Assembly (NCBI GenBank): GCA_948794795.1
Contig: CAQGLR010000012.1
Location: forward strand, 30,083 to 94,082
Source: an uncultured Lachnospiraceae bacterium
GTDB taxonomy: Bacteria > Bacillota > Clostridia > Lachnospirales > Lachnospiraceae
Length of the DNA: 64,000 bases
Direction: 5' to 3'
A program made the translations under genes and the position numbers. Positions 9,326-18,639 of this stretch are shown one piece after another (position 1 is the stretch's first letter; the number at the start of each line of letters is the position of its first letter). The notes under the pieces are model-generated. The model was given only the letters and a program-made list of their open reading frames with translations, had not been told where the DNA came from and did no database searches.

Positions 9326-9352
9326 TTCCAGTGGCATTATATGCCACTGGAA
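9326..9352 (-). promoter_or_regulatory. Intercistronic hairpin after binding-protein gene
   Basis: TTCCAGTGGCAT (9326-9337), 3-nt loop, ATGCCACTGGAA (9341-9352): a perfect 12-bp stem. On the minus strand it lacks a following T-run, so it probably stabilises the upstream binding-protein mRNA or causes partial termination, giving more binding protein than permease. Confidence 0.6.
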
Positions 9353-9393
9353 TAAATTTTTAACTGCTTTGTCAAGGACATTTCCCTGTATAC

Positions 9394-10764
9394 TTATTCT
9401 GTAATCTCTACACTGTATGATTCCTGTGCACTTGTCCATTTCTTATTCCATTCATCCATAAGGTCTTCAAGTGATGAACTATTATAAAGTGCTGCTTCAA
9501 GAACCTGGCCTACTGGATAGTCACCACTAAGCACTTCTGCTGTGTTACGGATATCATCATATAAGCTTTCTTCACCTTCTAATGGTGCATTATCTGAAAG
9601 AAGTTCAACACCTTCAAATTCTGAAAGTGATTCAGGAAGGTCTTTTCCTTTAAGTGCTGGTATGCTTCCTTCATCATCATATATTGATGATTCTTCTATA
9701 AGCCATTTAATATATAACATAGATGCAATCTGGTTGTCTGCGCTTGTTTTATTATTTACTGCAAATGCATACTGTCCGCCTGCTGATGCTGCCCTCTTGT
9801 CTCCTACAGTAATAGGGAATGGCATATATCCAATATCATCTGGATTGTCACCAGCTTCTTTAAACTGGTTTACACACCATGAGCCAAGTACCATTGTTGC
9901 AATTTCACCATCATTAATCTTCTTCTTAGATGATTCCCAGTCACTTGATGCAGGGTCTTCTTCAACAAGTTTCTGTTTAACTGCCTCATATAATGTATAG
10001 AATACTGCATATGGGCCACTGTTCTCCTCATTCTTTGTAAATGGGTTCTTCTGGTGGAGAAGTTTATTATTTTTGTAATCAGGGTCTCCATTTGAAGCAA
10101 TTCCTACATAATCATTCCATGCACCCATTGTCCAGCCTGCTGCAAAGTTTGTATAAAGAGGTATTGCATCTGTCTTTTCATCTATAAGCTGAAGGTCTTT
10201 AATAAACTCATCAGGTGTTGTTGGAAGTTCTGTAACACCAGCTTCCTTCCATATCTTCTTATTATAAGCAATACCACCTGCAGTACCACCATTTGGAATA
10301 CCATAAACTTTGCCATCATAAGTTTTCTCAGTAACATAGTTATAAATATTATTTAATGTTGAATGGTCACCTAATGGAACAAAATAGTTGCCAAATTCGC
10401 TTTTTTCAACAGTATCAGGAATAAAGCAGATATCACCCCAGTCACCGTTGGTAAGACGGAGTGTTACAGACTCAGCATAATCTGTTATGCCTTCATATGT
10501 AACCTTGATGTCTGGATAAATCTTCATAAACTGGTCAGCATAATCCTTATAGATTGTGTCTACAATATCAGTCCTGTTTGTAAGGATAGTTATATCAGCT
10601 TTAATATCCTTATAGTCCTCCCCTACCTTAATCTGGTCAATTGAAGGTACTTCTGTGTTTTTGCTTGCACTTCCTGCATCCTTGTTATCATCAGAGCCAC
10701 AGCCAGTCATAGTAAATACCATTGATGCTGCAAGTCCAAGACTAAGTAATTTTTTGTTTTTCAT
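9394..10764 (-). CDS. Sugar-binding lipoprotein of ABC transporter
   Basis: 456-aa extracellular solute-binding protein (family 1 type). Lipoprotein signal MKNKKLLSLGLAASMVFTMT then GCGS, cleaved before Cys. Binding-protein features: WGDICFIPDTVE, YGIPNGGTAGGIAYNKKIW, ATMVLGSWCVNQFKEAGD. AAGGAGG precedes the ATG. First gene of the mannan operon, with a promoter seen at 10828-10856. Substrate (beta-mannooligosaccharides) is inferred from the GH130/epimerase genes that follow. Confidence 0.92.
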   Translation of the reverse strand: MKNKKLLSLGLAASMVFTMTGCGSDDNKDAGSASKNTEVPSIDQIKVGEDYKDIKADITILTNRTDIVDTIYKDYADQFMKIYPDIKVTYEGITDYAESVTLRLTNGDWGDICFIPDTVEKSEFGNYFVPLGDHSTLNNIYNYVTEKTYDGKVYGIPNGGTAGGIAYNKKIWKEAGVTELPTTPDEFIKDLQLIDEKTDAIPLYTNFAAGWTMGAWNDYVGIASNGDPDYKNNKLLHQKNPFTKNEENSGPYAVFYTLYEAVKQKLVEEDPASSDWESSKKKINDGEIATMVLGSWCVNQFKEAGDNPDDIGYMPFPITVGDKRAASAGGQYAFAVNNKTSADNQIASMLYIKWLIEESSIYDDEGSIPALKGKDLPESLSEFEGVELLSDNAPLEGEESLYDDIRNTAEVLSGDYPVGQVLEAALYNSSSLEDLMDEWNKKWTSAQESYSVEITE

Positions 10765-10827
10765 AACTTTGCCTCCTTTTTAATACTTTCTTAAATATTT
10801 TTTAATGCTTTTTTAAGCTAATTTAAT

Positions 10828-10856
10828 TCTACAACATCAAGCTTAATTTTTCAATA
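10828..10856 (-). promoter_or_regulatory. Sigma-A-type promoter of the mannan operon
   Basis: On the minus strand TTGAAA (10856-10851), 17-bp spacer, TAGAAT (10833-10828), 63 bases ahead of the binding-protein ATG. Repeated AATTAAG/AATTTAA-type sequences overlap the spacer and could be regulator sites. Confidence 0.55.
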
Positions 10857-10980
10857 ATTATTTTTTCAATTACGCATTTTCGTATATTATTATTATATTT
10901 CCCTTGCTATTTTATGCACTTTTACCAAAACTTAAGTTCTGTTTTCTGTTATCATTTACTTTTCTTCCAATTATATTCAA

Positions 10981-10995
10981 TTAAACTAAGTTTAA
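10981..10995. promoter_or_regulatory. Perfect 15-bp palindrome, possible operator
   Basis: TTAAACT-A-AGTTTAA, symmetric about a central A, in the 400-base region between the LacI gene and the binding-protein operon (10765-11166). The site has LacI-family symmetry in a plausible place, but it lies about 125 bases upstream of the promoter. Confidence 0.35.
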
Positions 10996-11125
10996 CATCT
11001 ATTTTTATTTTAGCTAATTTTAATCAATTAATATTTATTTCATTAAGTAACTCCAGCCAGAAGTTAAAAAAGACAACGCATAAGCGCTGCCCTTTAGTCC
11101 TGTAATATTTTAATTAAAACAATAA

Positions 11126-11150
11126 GTGGCCAGCTTTAAAAGCCAGCCAC
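11126..11150 (-). terminator. Terminator of the LacI gene
   Basis: GTGGC (11126-11130) and GCCAC (11146-11150) close a stem extended by AGCTTT/AAAGC-type pairing; a T-rich stretch follows on the minus strand. It lies 16 bases beyond the LacI stop. Confidence 0.5.
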
Positions 11151-11166
11151 CTGTTATACTAATGTT

Positions 11167-12222
11167 TTATATAAACTGTATCCCTTTTCCTTTCCTTTTT
11201 ACACTTCCACGTTCTATAAGCCTTCCAGGAAGTACAAACATACCTGTTGTATAATTAGCATTATCCAGTTTATGTAGCATTATATGGATTGTCCTTTTAG
11301 CCATCTCCTTCATATTTATTTCATATGTAGTAAGACCTGCATCTTCCAATGTCTCCAATACATAGCTGTCTATTCTGTTTACATAATTATCAAACCCTGC
11401 CACTGATATATCTGATGGCACTTTATAACCCGCTTCACCAAGTTTACGCACAAGTAAATATGCTGAAATATCACAATTACAGAAAAATGCTGTCGGCATC
11501 TCTTCTGGCAATATAAATTTTTCCTTTATATCTACACGTCCATATTCACGGTCACGGTCATCAATAATCCAGTCTTCCCTTACTTTCATCCCATGTTCCA
11601 TAAGGGAACGCACATATCCAAGAAAACGTTCATCAATACTTGTAGTTGCAAGCCTTGTACCTACAAACCCAATTTTGCTGTGTCCCATATCAAACAGGTA
11701 ATTAGTCATACGGTATCCGCCCATCATATTATTGGATACAACAGAATCACATGAATCTGTAGTACCAGGTGTATCAAGATATAAGAACGGTATCTGTATA
11801 TTTTCTGCAAGAAGCTTTGAATAAGCGGACTTAAAAGCACCTACAATTATTACACCGTCAACTTTCTTCTCTAAAAGAATTTTAGGAAATTCCCCACGTA
11901 TCTCAGCATCATGGTTTACTACTTCAAGAATCATTAAACAGTCTCTTGCTATAGCACGCTGTGACAGTTCCTGGTAAAGTTTCCAGTAAAAACTCTCTCC
12001 TTCCTGTAAATACCTTTCTGCAACTACTACACCAATATTATAACTTCTCCTCCTGTCTTCCTCTTTTGCTTTCTTAAGATATCCAAGTTCGTCAGCAACC
12101 TGGATAATTTTCTGCCGCATCTCTTCACTAACGCCTTTTTGCCCTGAAAGCGCCTTGGAAACTGTTACCGCACTAACATCCAGGCGCTCCCCTATATCTG
12201 ACAGCCTTACTGCTTTAGCCAT
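11167..12222 (-). CDS. LacI-family transcriptional regulator
   Basis: 351 aa. N-terminal helix-turn-helix RLSDIGERLDVSAVTVSKAL then SGQKGVS is canonical LacI; the rest is a periplasmic-binding-protein-like sugar sensor (DGVIIVGAFKSAYSKLL, GFVGTRLATTSIDERFLGY, VPSDISVAGFDNY). ATG at 12222 has AGAGGTG ahead; upstream in-frame codons lack a site. Encoded just upstream of the mannan ABC operon in the same direction, so the likely repressor of the mannan genes. The binding site is not proven. Confidence 0.92.
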   Translation of the reverse strand: MAKAVRLSDIGERLDVSAVTVSKALSGQKGVSEEMRQKIIQVADELGYLKKAKEEDRRRSYNIGVVVAERYLQEGESFYWKLYQELSQRAIARDCLMILEVVNHDAEIRGEFPKILLEKKVDGVIIVGAFKSAYSKLLAENIQIPFLYLDTPGTTDSCDSVVSNNMMGGYRMTNYLFDMGHSKIGFVGTRLATTSIDERFLGYVRSLMEHGMKVREDWIIDDRDREYGRVDIKEKFILPEEMPTAFFCNCDISAYLLVRKLGEAGYKVPSDISVAGFDNYVNRIDSYVLETLEDAGLTTYEINMKEMAKRTIHIMLHKLDNANYTTGMFVLPGRLIERGSVKRKGKGIQFI

Positions 12223-12437
12223 TATTGCACCTCTTTTCTCATTCCAACCGCAGACTGCCACGGTAAAAGAATATATTCCATAAATTTATTTTATTTCCGG
12301 CATTAGTATTTGTCAAGTAACACTGGTTTTTATTGATATTATTATATTTATACAGAACCCAGTTTCCAATGTCCAGATAAATATTTGGAACTGCTATAGC
12401 CATATAATATGTACACTTTGGAATTTCAAGACACTCT

Positions 12438-14135
12438 TTAATGGAAAAATGCAATATTTTCATCCATCTGCAATGCAAGCTGCTGTAACTGTGATGCAAG
12501 CTGTGAAACTTTTGCAAATTCATCTGCAAGCTGTGAAGCCATAGCAGAAGTCTCCTCTATTGCTGATGCATTATTTTCTGCCTGTTCTGAAAACTCTTCT
12601 ATTGTATTTGTCATATCCTGTTTTACATTGTCTATCTTAGCAGTCATTTCAGATATAGAATTAATCTTCTCTGTAGAAGCAAGTATATTTTCCTCAAGTT
12701 CCCCAAAAATCCCCTGTGTATCTGATACATCACTGCTCTGTTCTTCCATATTCTTTTTAACCTGCTCCATTACTGATACCGAATACTCTGTATTAGAAAC
12801 AAGCATAAGTACAATTTCTTCAATTTTCTTTGCACTATTATTTGTCTGTTCAGCAAGTTTCTGTATCTCCAGTGCAACAACTGAAAAACCTTTTCCTGCT
12901 TCACCTGCCCTTGCTGCCTCTATACTTGCATTAAGTGCAAGCAGGCTTGTCTGTTCAGCTATTGATGTAATAAAACTGGCAACTGATTTAATATTCTGGG
13001 CAGAAGAGTTTGTAATATCTGTCTGTTTATAAATTAAATCCATTGTTTCTTTTGATTTCTGGTTGCTTTCATCAAGATTTTTTAATATATCTGCTGTTTT
13101 ATTTCCTAACATATGCATTTCTGTGGACAATGCCTGTATTTCTTTTATTTCCTTTATGGAATTATTAAGTATTTCACCCATATAACCCATATTCTTGGAA
13201 ACTTCCTGTGATTCCTCTGCCTGTTTTATTGTTGAGTCACTGGCTGTTTCTACAGATATGCTTATATCCTGTGCTGCTTTCAAAGTATTGTCAGCCGAAG
13301 CATCCAGCTGTTTTGCTGCATCTGTAAGAACCCGGCTTCCATCTTTAATTACAGATGAGATTTCTTTTAATTTAGACTGGAGTGTATCTATATCCCTTCC
13401 CAGTATGCCCAGTTCATCTTTTCTGTTCTTTTTAGCTGCACTCCCGCTTCCCAGTTCACCTTCTGAAACCTTTTTAACAATATTGCCCGCACTGCGTATT
13501 TCCTGTATAACAGTATTTACAAAAAACAAGGCACATACAATAAAGAACAATATTATAACTAACATTACTGTTATAAGCACACCAGCATTTTTAACAAGCA
13601 TATTGTCAAGCCGGTCTACAGAACGTGTTGCCATAAGTGCACCTGTCACCTCACCAGAATCAGGCTGTAAGACTGGTATTATATATGCATGGTACAGATT
13701 CCCACCTATATCTATACTTTTATAATACATCTGTGCACCTTTTACCAGTGTATAATCTGTAATCCTGTTGCCTGTATGCATGCCTATGTATCTGCCGCCG
13801 TCCTCATCTGCCATTGATGTCATTGCAGCAGTTTCTTCAAAGAAAAAGGTAATATCCACACCCGTTTCTTCCTTAATACTGTCAACTATCCCGCTTTCTT
13901 CTGATACATTAAAGTTCATGCCACGCCACACACTTCCATCCTCTTTTATAGAATAATTGCCATATCCTTGTGAATTATATACATTAAGTGCAGCTATTGC
14001 TGATGCTTTCAGGCTTTCCCTGATTTCTGAATACATACCTGATGAATACTGGAATATACCTATTATTACAGACAGCAGCCCCGTTAGTACAACAGGTATT
14101 ACACACAAACTTAAAATTTTTCCCTTCATTTTCAA
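12438..14135 (-). CDS. Methyl-accepting chemotaxis protein
   Basis: About 565 aa. Two membrane helices (about residues 8-25 and 180-205) flank an extracellular cache-like sensor; then HAMP (VKKVSEGELG), and a long signalling coiled coil with the highly conserved tip IAEQTSLLALNASIEAARAG. Start: GGAGG with 8-nt spacing points to TTG at 14135, whereas the ATG at 14129 is 14 nt away; either is possible. It is followed upstream by a sugar-binding lipoprotein gene, which may supply its ligand. Confidence 0.92.
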   Translation of the reverse strand: MKMKGKILSLCVIPVVLTGLLSVIIGIFQYSSGMYSEIRESLKASAIAALNVYNSQGYGNYSIKEDGSVWRGMNFNVSEESGIVDSIKEETGVDITFFFEETAAMTSMADEDGGRYIGMHTGNRITDYTLVKGAQMYYKSIDIGGNLYHAYIIPVLQPDSGEVTGALMATRSVDRLDNMLVKNAGVLITVMLVIILFFIVCALFFVNTVIQEIRSAGNIVKKVSEGELGSGSAAKKNRKDELGILGRDIDTLQSKLKEISSVIKDGSRVLTDAAKQLDASADNTLKAAQDISISVETASDSTIKQAEESQEVSKNMGYMGEILNNSIKEIKEIQALSTEMHMLGNKTADILKNLDESNQKSKETMDLIYKQTDITNSSAQNIKSVASFITSIAEQTSLLALNASIEAARAGEAGKGFSVVALEIQKLAEQTNNSAKKIEEIVLMLVSNTEYSVSVMEQVKKNMEEQSSDVSDTQGIFGELEENILASTEKINSISEMTAKIDNVKQDMTNTIEEFSEQAENNASAIEETSAMASQLADEFAKVSQLASQLQQLALQMDENIAFFH

Positions 14136-14237
14136 GACCAATACCTCCCTCTTATATTACTTTATGCTAATCCCTGCATAACACTATTAACAGTACAAAA
14201 ATACTTTTTCCTTTTTGCAATGCAAAATCCATCCCTC

Positions 14238-15251
14238 TTATATATCTTCTTTTGTTATAACAGAAACACCTGTATCTACACTTTTTTCCCCTGTATCTTC
14301 ACCTTGTAATGCCTTTACTGCTGTCTTTAAACCTTCATATCCCATAACATCAGGATTTTGTGCCATTGTTGCTGATATAATGCCTTCGCTTATATATCCC
14401 AGCACTGTATCCGATGTATCAAATCCAACTACTTCAATATTATTTCCTTTTTCTTTAATTCTGCTGCCAATAGCCGATGTTGTGCCTTCATTTGCACCAA
14501 ATATGCCTACACATTTTTTACTGGCAAATGTATCAACAGCCTTCTTTGCCGCCTGTATATCTGTGCCCATATAAAATGTATCAAGAAGCTTAAAACCTGT
14601 ACCTTTAAATGCAGAACGGAATCCTTTTTCCCTTGCAATACATGACGCTGTATCCTTTGTCACTCCTAAAATACCTATATTCCCTTTTGTAATATTTGCT
14701 GCTTTAAGGTCTTCAATCATCTTCTCTCCTGCTGTCTTTCCAGCTGCCTCATTGTCTGTTGCCAGCTTCTGCACGCAATTAAAATCCGCTGCTGAATCTA
14801 CAAAGACAATCTTAATACCTGCATCTTCTGCATTTTGCAAAGCATCATTTACATTAGTTGGACCATTTGCTGCTACAATAATTGCAGAAACTCCTGCTTC
14901 CACTGCATCATTAATACACTGTTTCTGCTTTTCATCATCATTGACATCTGGAGAATTCCATGTATATTCTATATTTCCAAGTTCATCTGCTGCTTTGCTG
15001 CATCCATTGTTAATATCCAGCCAGTACTGGTCCTGCTGGTCCATTGTTATAAGCCAGATTTTATATGTATCTGTACTTTGGCTGTTTTGGACACTTGCGT
15101 CCTCTTTTCCGCCAGAAGCGCCACCTGTACCAGAAACCGCTGTTTTAACCGTTTTGTCTGGCATAATAATTTCAGGTTCAGACGAAGCGCCGCATCCTGT
15201 GAAAATTAATGATAATGATAATAACCCTGTAAAAAACTTTTTAACTGACAT
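14238..15251 (-). CDS. Periplasmic-binding-like sugar lipoprotein (Peripla_BP_4)
   Basis: 337 aa. Lipoprotein signal (FFTGLLSLSLIFTGCGASS) then a two-lobe binding domain of the ribose/galactose type: KIWLITMDQQDQYWLDINNG, AVEAGVSAIIVAANGPTNVN, IGILGVTKDTASCIAREKGF, VGIFGANEGTTSAIG. GGGGAGG precedes the ATG. No cognate permease or ATPase gene is adjacent; the only partner is the chemoreceptor downstream. I infer a ligand-capturing component for chemotaxis; an orphan transporter component is the alternative. Confidence 0.85.
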   Translation of the reverse strand: MSVKKFFTGLLSLSLIFTGCGASSEPEIIMPDKTVKTAVSGTGGASGGKEDASVQNSQSTDTYKIWLITMDQQDQYWLDINNGCSKAADELGNIEYTWNSPDVNDDEKQKQCINDAVEAGVSAIIVAANGPTNVNDALQNAEDAGIKIVFVDSAADFNCVQKLATDNEAAGKTAGEKMIEDLKAANITKGNIGILGVTKDTASCIAREKGFRSAFKGTGFKLLDTFYMGTDIQAAKKAVDTFASKKCVGIFGANEGTTSAIGSRIKEKGNNIEVVGFDTSDTVLGYISEGIISATMAQNPDVMGYEGLKTAVKALQGEDTGEKSVDTGVSVITKEDI

Positions 15252-15589
15252 AATTAACCTCCCCTTTTTAATACATTTTAGTATATTTTATTAGACACAA
15301 TATGTATTTTACTCTTTTTTAGGTAAAAATTCAACTAATTTATTTTAAATTTTAGGTAATTTTATTTATTATACACAAAAACTAATGTCAATTTAATATA
15401 CTATAGCGTATTTGAAAATTAAATACTTTACAAATTGCCATAATAATATAGTTTTTATATAATTCAAAAAATAAAGAAACTCAAAAATGTTATTACTTGA
15501 TAACCATCTGCCAGTATGGTATATTGTAACTAAAAATATTGTATTACAATAAATACTTATTCCTGTTGTACAGAAAGGTGTTGTTTAAT
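15252..15589. other. Divergent intergenic region
   Basis: 338 AT-rich bases between the leftward binding protein and the rightward ATPase fragment. TTTTAGGTAA occurs twice (15317-15326 and 15350-15359), 33 bases apart, possibly a regulator site for the leftward operon. Nothing else recognisable. Confidence 0.4.
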
Positions 15590-16161
15590 ATGAAAAAGAA
15601 GTTCAATGTTACAGGATTATGTGTACCAGAAAAACATTATATGGTAATACTTGATAAATGCCTTGATGAAATACACCGGCTTATAGATGATGGTGCTTAT
15701 TTTACAATAAACAGGGCACGTCAATATGGCAAAACTACCACTTTAAATATGCTGTCTAAGATGTTATCAAAAGATTATCTTATTATAAACCTTGATTTTC
15801 AGGCACTTGATACAGCCAAATCCGCTGACAGCAATACTTTTTCCCTGGCATTTGCAGAATATTTTTTAAATGAAATGTATTCTTTAGGACAACAGTATAC
15901 AGGCAAACTTAATGAATTACAGATGGCTCTTGAAACAATAATTAAAGAACGGGACAAGTCATTTACTTTATATGAATTATTTAAATATTTGTCAGCAATT
16001 TGCGAAAACGCCCCAATGCCAGTGGTTCTTATAATTGATGAAACCGACAGTGCTGAATATATTTACACCTTGGTATCCCTGTATCTATAGAAATTTGTAC
16101 AGCGCAAGATTCCTTGGATTTTAAGCATCTTAATAATAGTTTTTTAAAAATGACTATTTGA
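15590..16161 (+). pseudogene. Truncated AAA-ATPase-like gene
   Basis: The ATG at 15590 opens KKKFNVTGLCVPEKHYMV, typical of the AAA-ATPase-like family that is normally about 500 aa with a C-terminal nuclease-like part. Walker A is variant but recognisable (INRARQYGKTTTLNML) and Walker B is VVLIIDETDSA. The frame then ends at 16090, right after Walker B. A different frame continues to a stop at 16161 with protein-like sequence (GIPVSIEICTAQDSLDFKHL). An internal deletion that removed most of the gene and shifted the frame is the simplest reading. Confidence 0.7.
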
Positions 16162-16230
16162 ATAGTAAAAAATTATTGACTATATATGACTATTGTGATA
16201 GTATAAAGATGTAACCACTATTGCAATAGT
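16153..16230 (+). promoter_or_regulatory. Promoter with three BlaI-type operators
   Basis: Three 14-bp dyads: ACTATTTGAATAGT (16153-16166), ACTATTGTGATAGT (16189-16202) and ACTATTGCAATAGT (16217-16230). A promoter TTGACT (16176-16181) and TAGTAT (16199-16204, 17-bp spacer) is covered by the middle copy. This is the expected layout for autorepression by the BlaI protein encoded just downstream. Confidence 0.8.
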
Positions 16231-16246
16231 CATTTTGGAGGAAATT

Positions 16247-16606
16247 ATGGAAATAAAACTCTTTGATTCAGAACTGAAGGTTATGGAAATATTGTGGAGA
16301 GAGGGTGATTTAACTGCTGGACAGATTGCCAGTATACTAAAAGAAGAAACTGGCTGGAACAGGAACACTACATATACAGTTATTAAAAAGTGTATAGATA
16401 AAGGTGCAATAGAACGTATTGAACCAAAGTTTATCTGTAAAGCACTTATTTCTAAAGAAGATGTCCAGGCATATGAAACAGAGGAACTTGTTGAAAGGAT
16501 GTTTAATGGTTCTAAGAAACAGTTTTTTGCTGCTTTATTATCAGGGCAGACTTTAACCCCTGATGAAATCCAGGAACTAAAAGATATGGCAAACCAGATA
16601 AAGTGA
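16247..16606 (+). CDS. BlaI/MecI-family repressor
   Basis: 119-aa winged-helix DNA-binding protein: LFDSELKVMEILWREGDLTA, GQIASILKEETGWNRNTTYT and VIKKCIDKGAIER form the conserved core, and the C-terminus has the dimerisation segment. Start ATG at 16247 follows GGAGG. It binds the dyads upstream and is released when the M56 sensor gene product, starting 10 bases downstream, triggers its cleavage. Target genes beyond its own operon are unknown. Confidence 0.93.
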   Translation: MEIKLFDSELKVMEILWREGDLTAGQIASILKEETGWNRNTTYTVIKKCIDKGAIERIEPKFICKALISKEDVQAYETEELVERMFNGSKKQFFAALLSGQTLTPDEIQELKDMANQIK

Positions 16607-16616
16607 GGTAAAAATT

Positions 16617-18296
16617 ATGCTGTTAAAAACCAGCTTGTCTGGCGGAATTCTTATATTACTGGTAATAATACTGCGGTTTCTTTTAAATGAAAAACTTCCT
16701 AAAAGAACTTTTTCACTATTATGGGATATTGTACTTTTAAGGCTGCTTATCCCATTTGACCTGCCTTTTAAATACGGTATAGCTGTGCCTGTAATAAATA
16801 CTACAAGTTCCGCCAGCAATATCCATAAGGGTATTATTAAATTACCAGCTGGAACAGAAAACCCTTTTCCTTCCCAGGCAGTTAATAATACAAATAACAT
16901 TAACATACCAGTGCTTATCTGGATAACAGTTATGATAATATTACTTATCATTTTTACATTCTTGTATTTAAAAGAATACAGGAAAATACAAGAATCCCTG
17001 CCTTTATCTTTAACCCAGGCAAATTATTTAAGACAACTTGCAGATATCCCATTAAAAACTGGCCTGTTAGTTTCAGACAGGATTGCTACACCTTTAACTT
17101 TTGGGATATTACATCCTAAAATTGTTTTTCCAAAATTGTTTAAAACAGAAAAAAGCATTTATCTAAAATACATTATTATACATGAACTTATCCATATCAA
17201 AAGAGCTGATAACTTGCGTAAAATTATACTATTATCTGCTGTATGTATACACTGGTTTAACCCATTAGTATGGATAATGTATATTTTATTTAACCATGAC
17301 CTGGAGTTATCATGTGATGAAAAAGTGCTTTCTGTCTTTGGAAGCAATGCAAAAAAAGATTATGCACTGGCACTTATAAACTTTGCAGAAAACCAATATA
17401 AATTAAGTTTCTTTTCTAACGGATTTGGAAAGAAACCTGTACAAGAAAGGATTGAGGCAATTATGAAGTATAAAAAAGCAACTATCTCCAGCGCAGTATG
17501 TGCTGCAATTATATTAGGCACCGCTGTAACAGTATTTGCAAAAGGGGACTCTGGAAATAACAACAATGTTACTATACAAAAAAGTACTAATGCTGCCAGC
17601 TATGAAAATACAGAAGAACCAGATAACCTCTATGGTTTTGTTGGTAAAGAAGATTTCAAAGAATATGAAAAATATGGCCTGTCATATGATGAAAGCTCTG
17701 GCCACATTATGTATAATGGTAAAGTAGTTGGATATTTCCATGACCAGAAAGATAAAAATGGCACTACACATATTACTGATGAAACTGGTGAAACAGGAAT
17801 CAGGGTAATAAGAAATTCTGATAATGAAATTACTGGCCTTAAAGAAGTTGAAATTCCAGAAAATACACCTGTTACAGAAATTAATATTGACAGCACGTCA
17901 GATAATATGGAGGAAAATGGTCAAAGCAGCTCATCATATTCTTTTACAATAACAGATGGCATAGAAAATTCTGGAAATAATACAGATGTAGATTATGCAA
18001 GCTCTGAAAATAATGAAGATGACAGCCAGACATTAGAAAAATTTAAAAAATATGGAATAACTTATAACAAATCTTTAAATATATGGCAGTATAAAGGAAA
18101 AAATATTGCAGGGTTTATAGCTTATACACTTGATAACTTCCATCTTGACAGTAAATCTGGCACATATATTGGTACTACTGGTACTGATATATATTTAAAT
18201 GAATCAATTACTAAAGATGGAATATATCTTGTTATTGATAAAGATTCTTTAAAAGAAATTACAGAAAAAGAATTTAATAAAATAATTGAAGAATAA
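16617..18296 (+). CDS. BlaR1-like M56 membrane metallopeptidase sensor
   Basis: 559 aa. Transmembrane helices at the N-terminus, a cytoplasmic M56 peptidase domain with HELIHIKRADN (zinc HExxH, about residue 188), then a helix near residues 290-310 (SAVCAAIILGTAVTVFA). The extracellular C-terminal domain has two related segments (YGLSYDESSGHIMYNGK and YGITYNKSLNIWQYKGK), not a penicillin-binding domain, so the signal is probably not a beta-lactam. GTGAGG precedes the ATG. Two-gene operon with the repressor. Confidence 0.9.
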   Translation: MLLKTSLSGGILILLVIILRFLLNEKLPKRTFSLLWDIVLLRLLIPFDLPFKYGIAVPVINTTSSASNIHKGIIKLPAGTENPFPSQAVNNTNNINIPVLIWITVMIILLIIFTFLYLKEYRKIQESLPLSLTQANYLRQLADIPLKTGLLVSDRIATPLTFGILHPKIVFPKLFKTEKSIYLKYIIIHELIHIKRADNLRKIILLSAVCIHWFNPLVWIMYILFNHDLELSCDEKVLSVFGSNAKKDYALALINFAENQYKLSFFSNGFGKKPVQERIEAIMKYKKATISSAVCAAIILGTAVTVFAKGDSGNNNNVTIQKSTNAASYENTEEPDNLYGFVGKEDFKEYEKYGLSYDESSGHIMYNGKVVGYFHDQKDKNGTTHITDETGETGIRVIRNSDNEITGLKEVEIPENTPVTEINIDSTSDNMEENGQSSSSYSFTITDGIENSGNNTDVDYASSENNEDDSQTLEKFKKYGITYNKSLNIWQYKGKNIAGFIAYTLDNFHLDSKSGTYIGTTGTDIYLNESITKDGIYLVIDKDSLKEITEKEFNKIIEE

Positions 18297-18384
18297 AATA
18301 TTTTAAACTTATATCAGGCTTTCCAGAATATTTAATAAAAAAACCTAATTGCTTTTATAAACATGATATAATAATATATACTGA

Positions 18385-18424
18385 CAGAAGGGAAACACTC
18401 CATAAGAAAGTTGTTTCCCTTCTG
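18385..18424. terminator. 13-bp stem hairpin downstream of M56 gene
   Basis: CAGAAGGGAAACA (18385-18397) pairs perfectly with TGTTTCCCTTCTG (18412-18424). There is no clear T-run on either side, so termination is likely but not certain. Confidence 0.45.
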
Positions 18425-18502
18425 CGTTGTAACCATTTAAATGGTATTCCCAGTACATATTGCCTGCCGGCAGGCATTGGCAGCTTGCCCGCTTGTAATA
18501 AA

Positions 18503-18639
18503 CTATATTATTCCAACAAGTGTTTTACAAATCATTACAAGGTCATAACGGATTCCTTCACGGCTCCGCCAGCTTCTATTGCTCCATTCATCCTTGGAAA
18601 CATCATCACCACCATATATTAATGCACCATATTTAAATT
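18503..18639 (-). pseudogene. C-terminal coding remnant, unrecognised
   Basis: On the minus strand an open segment about 45 codons long reads like real protein: YGALIYGGDDVSKDEW, then SREGIRYDLVMICKTLVG and a stop at 18505-18503. No start codon or ribosome site is present, and its upstream end runs into the R1 repeat. I do not recognise the family. It looks like the stump of a gene cut by the repeat or by a deletion. Confidence 0.4.

Noticed and set aside
12628..13725. Two Ser-rich rightward ORFs
   Set aside because: Antisense shadows of the chemoreceptor coiled coil; composition is that expected from its codons.
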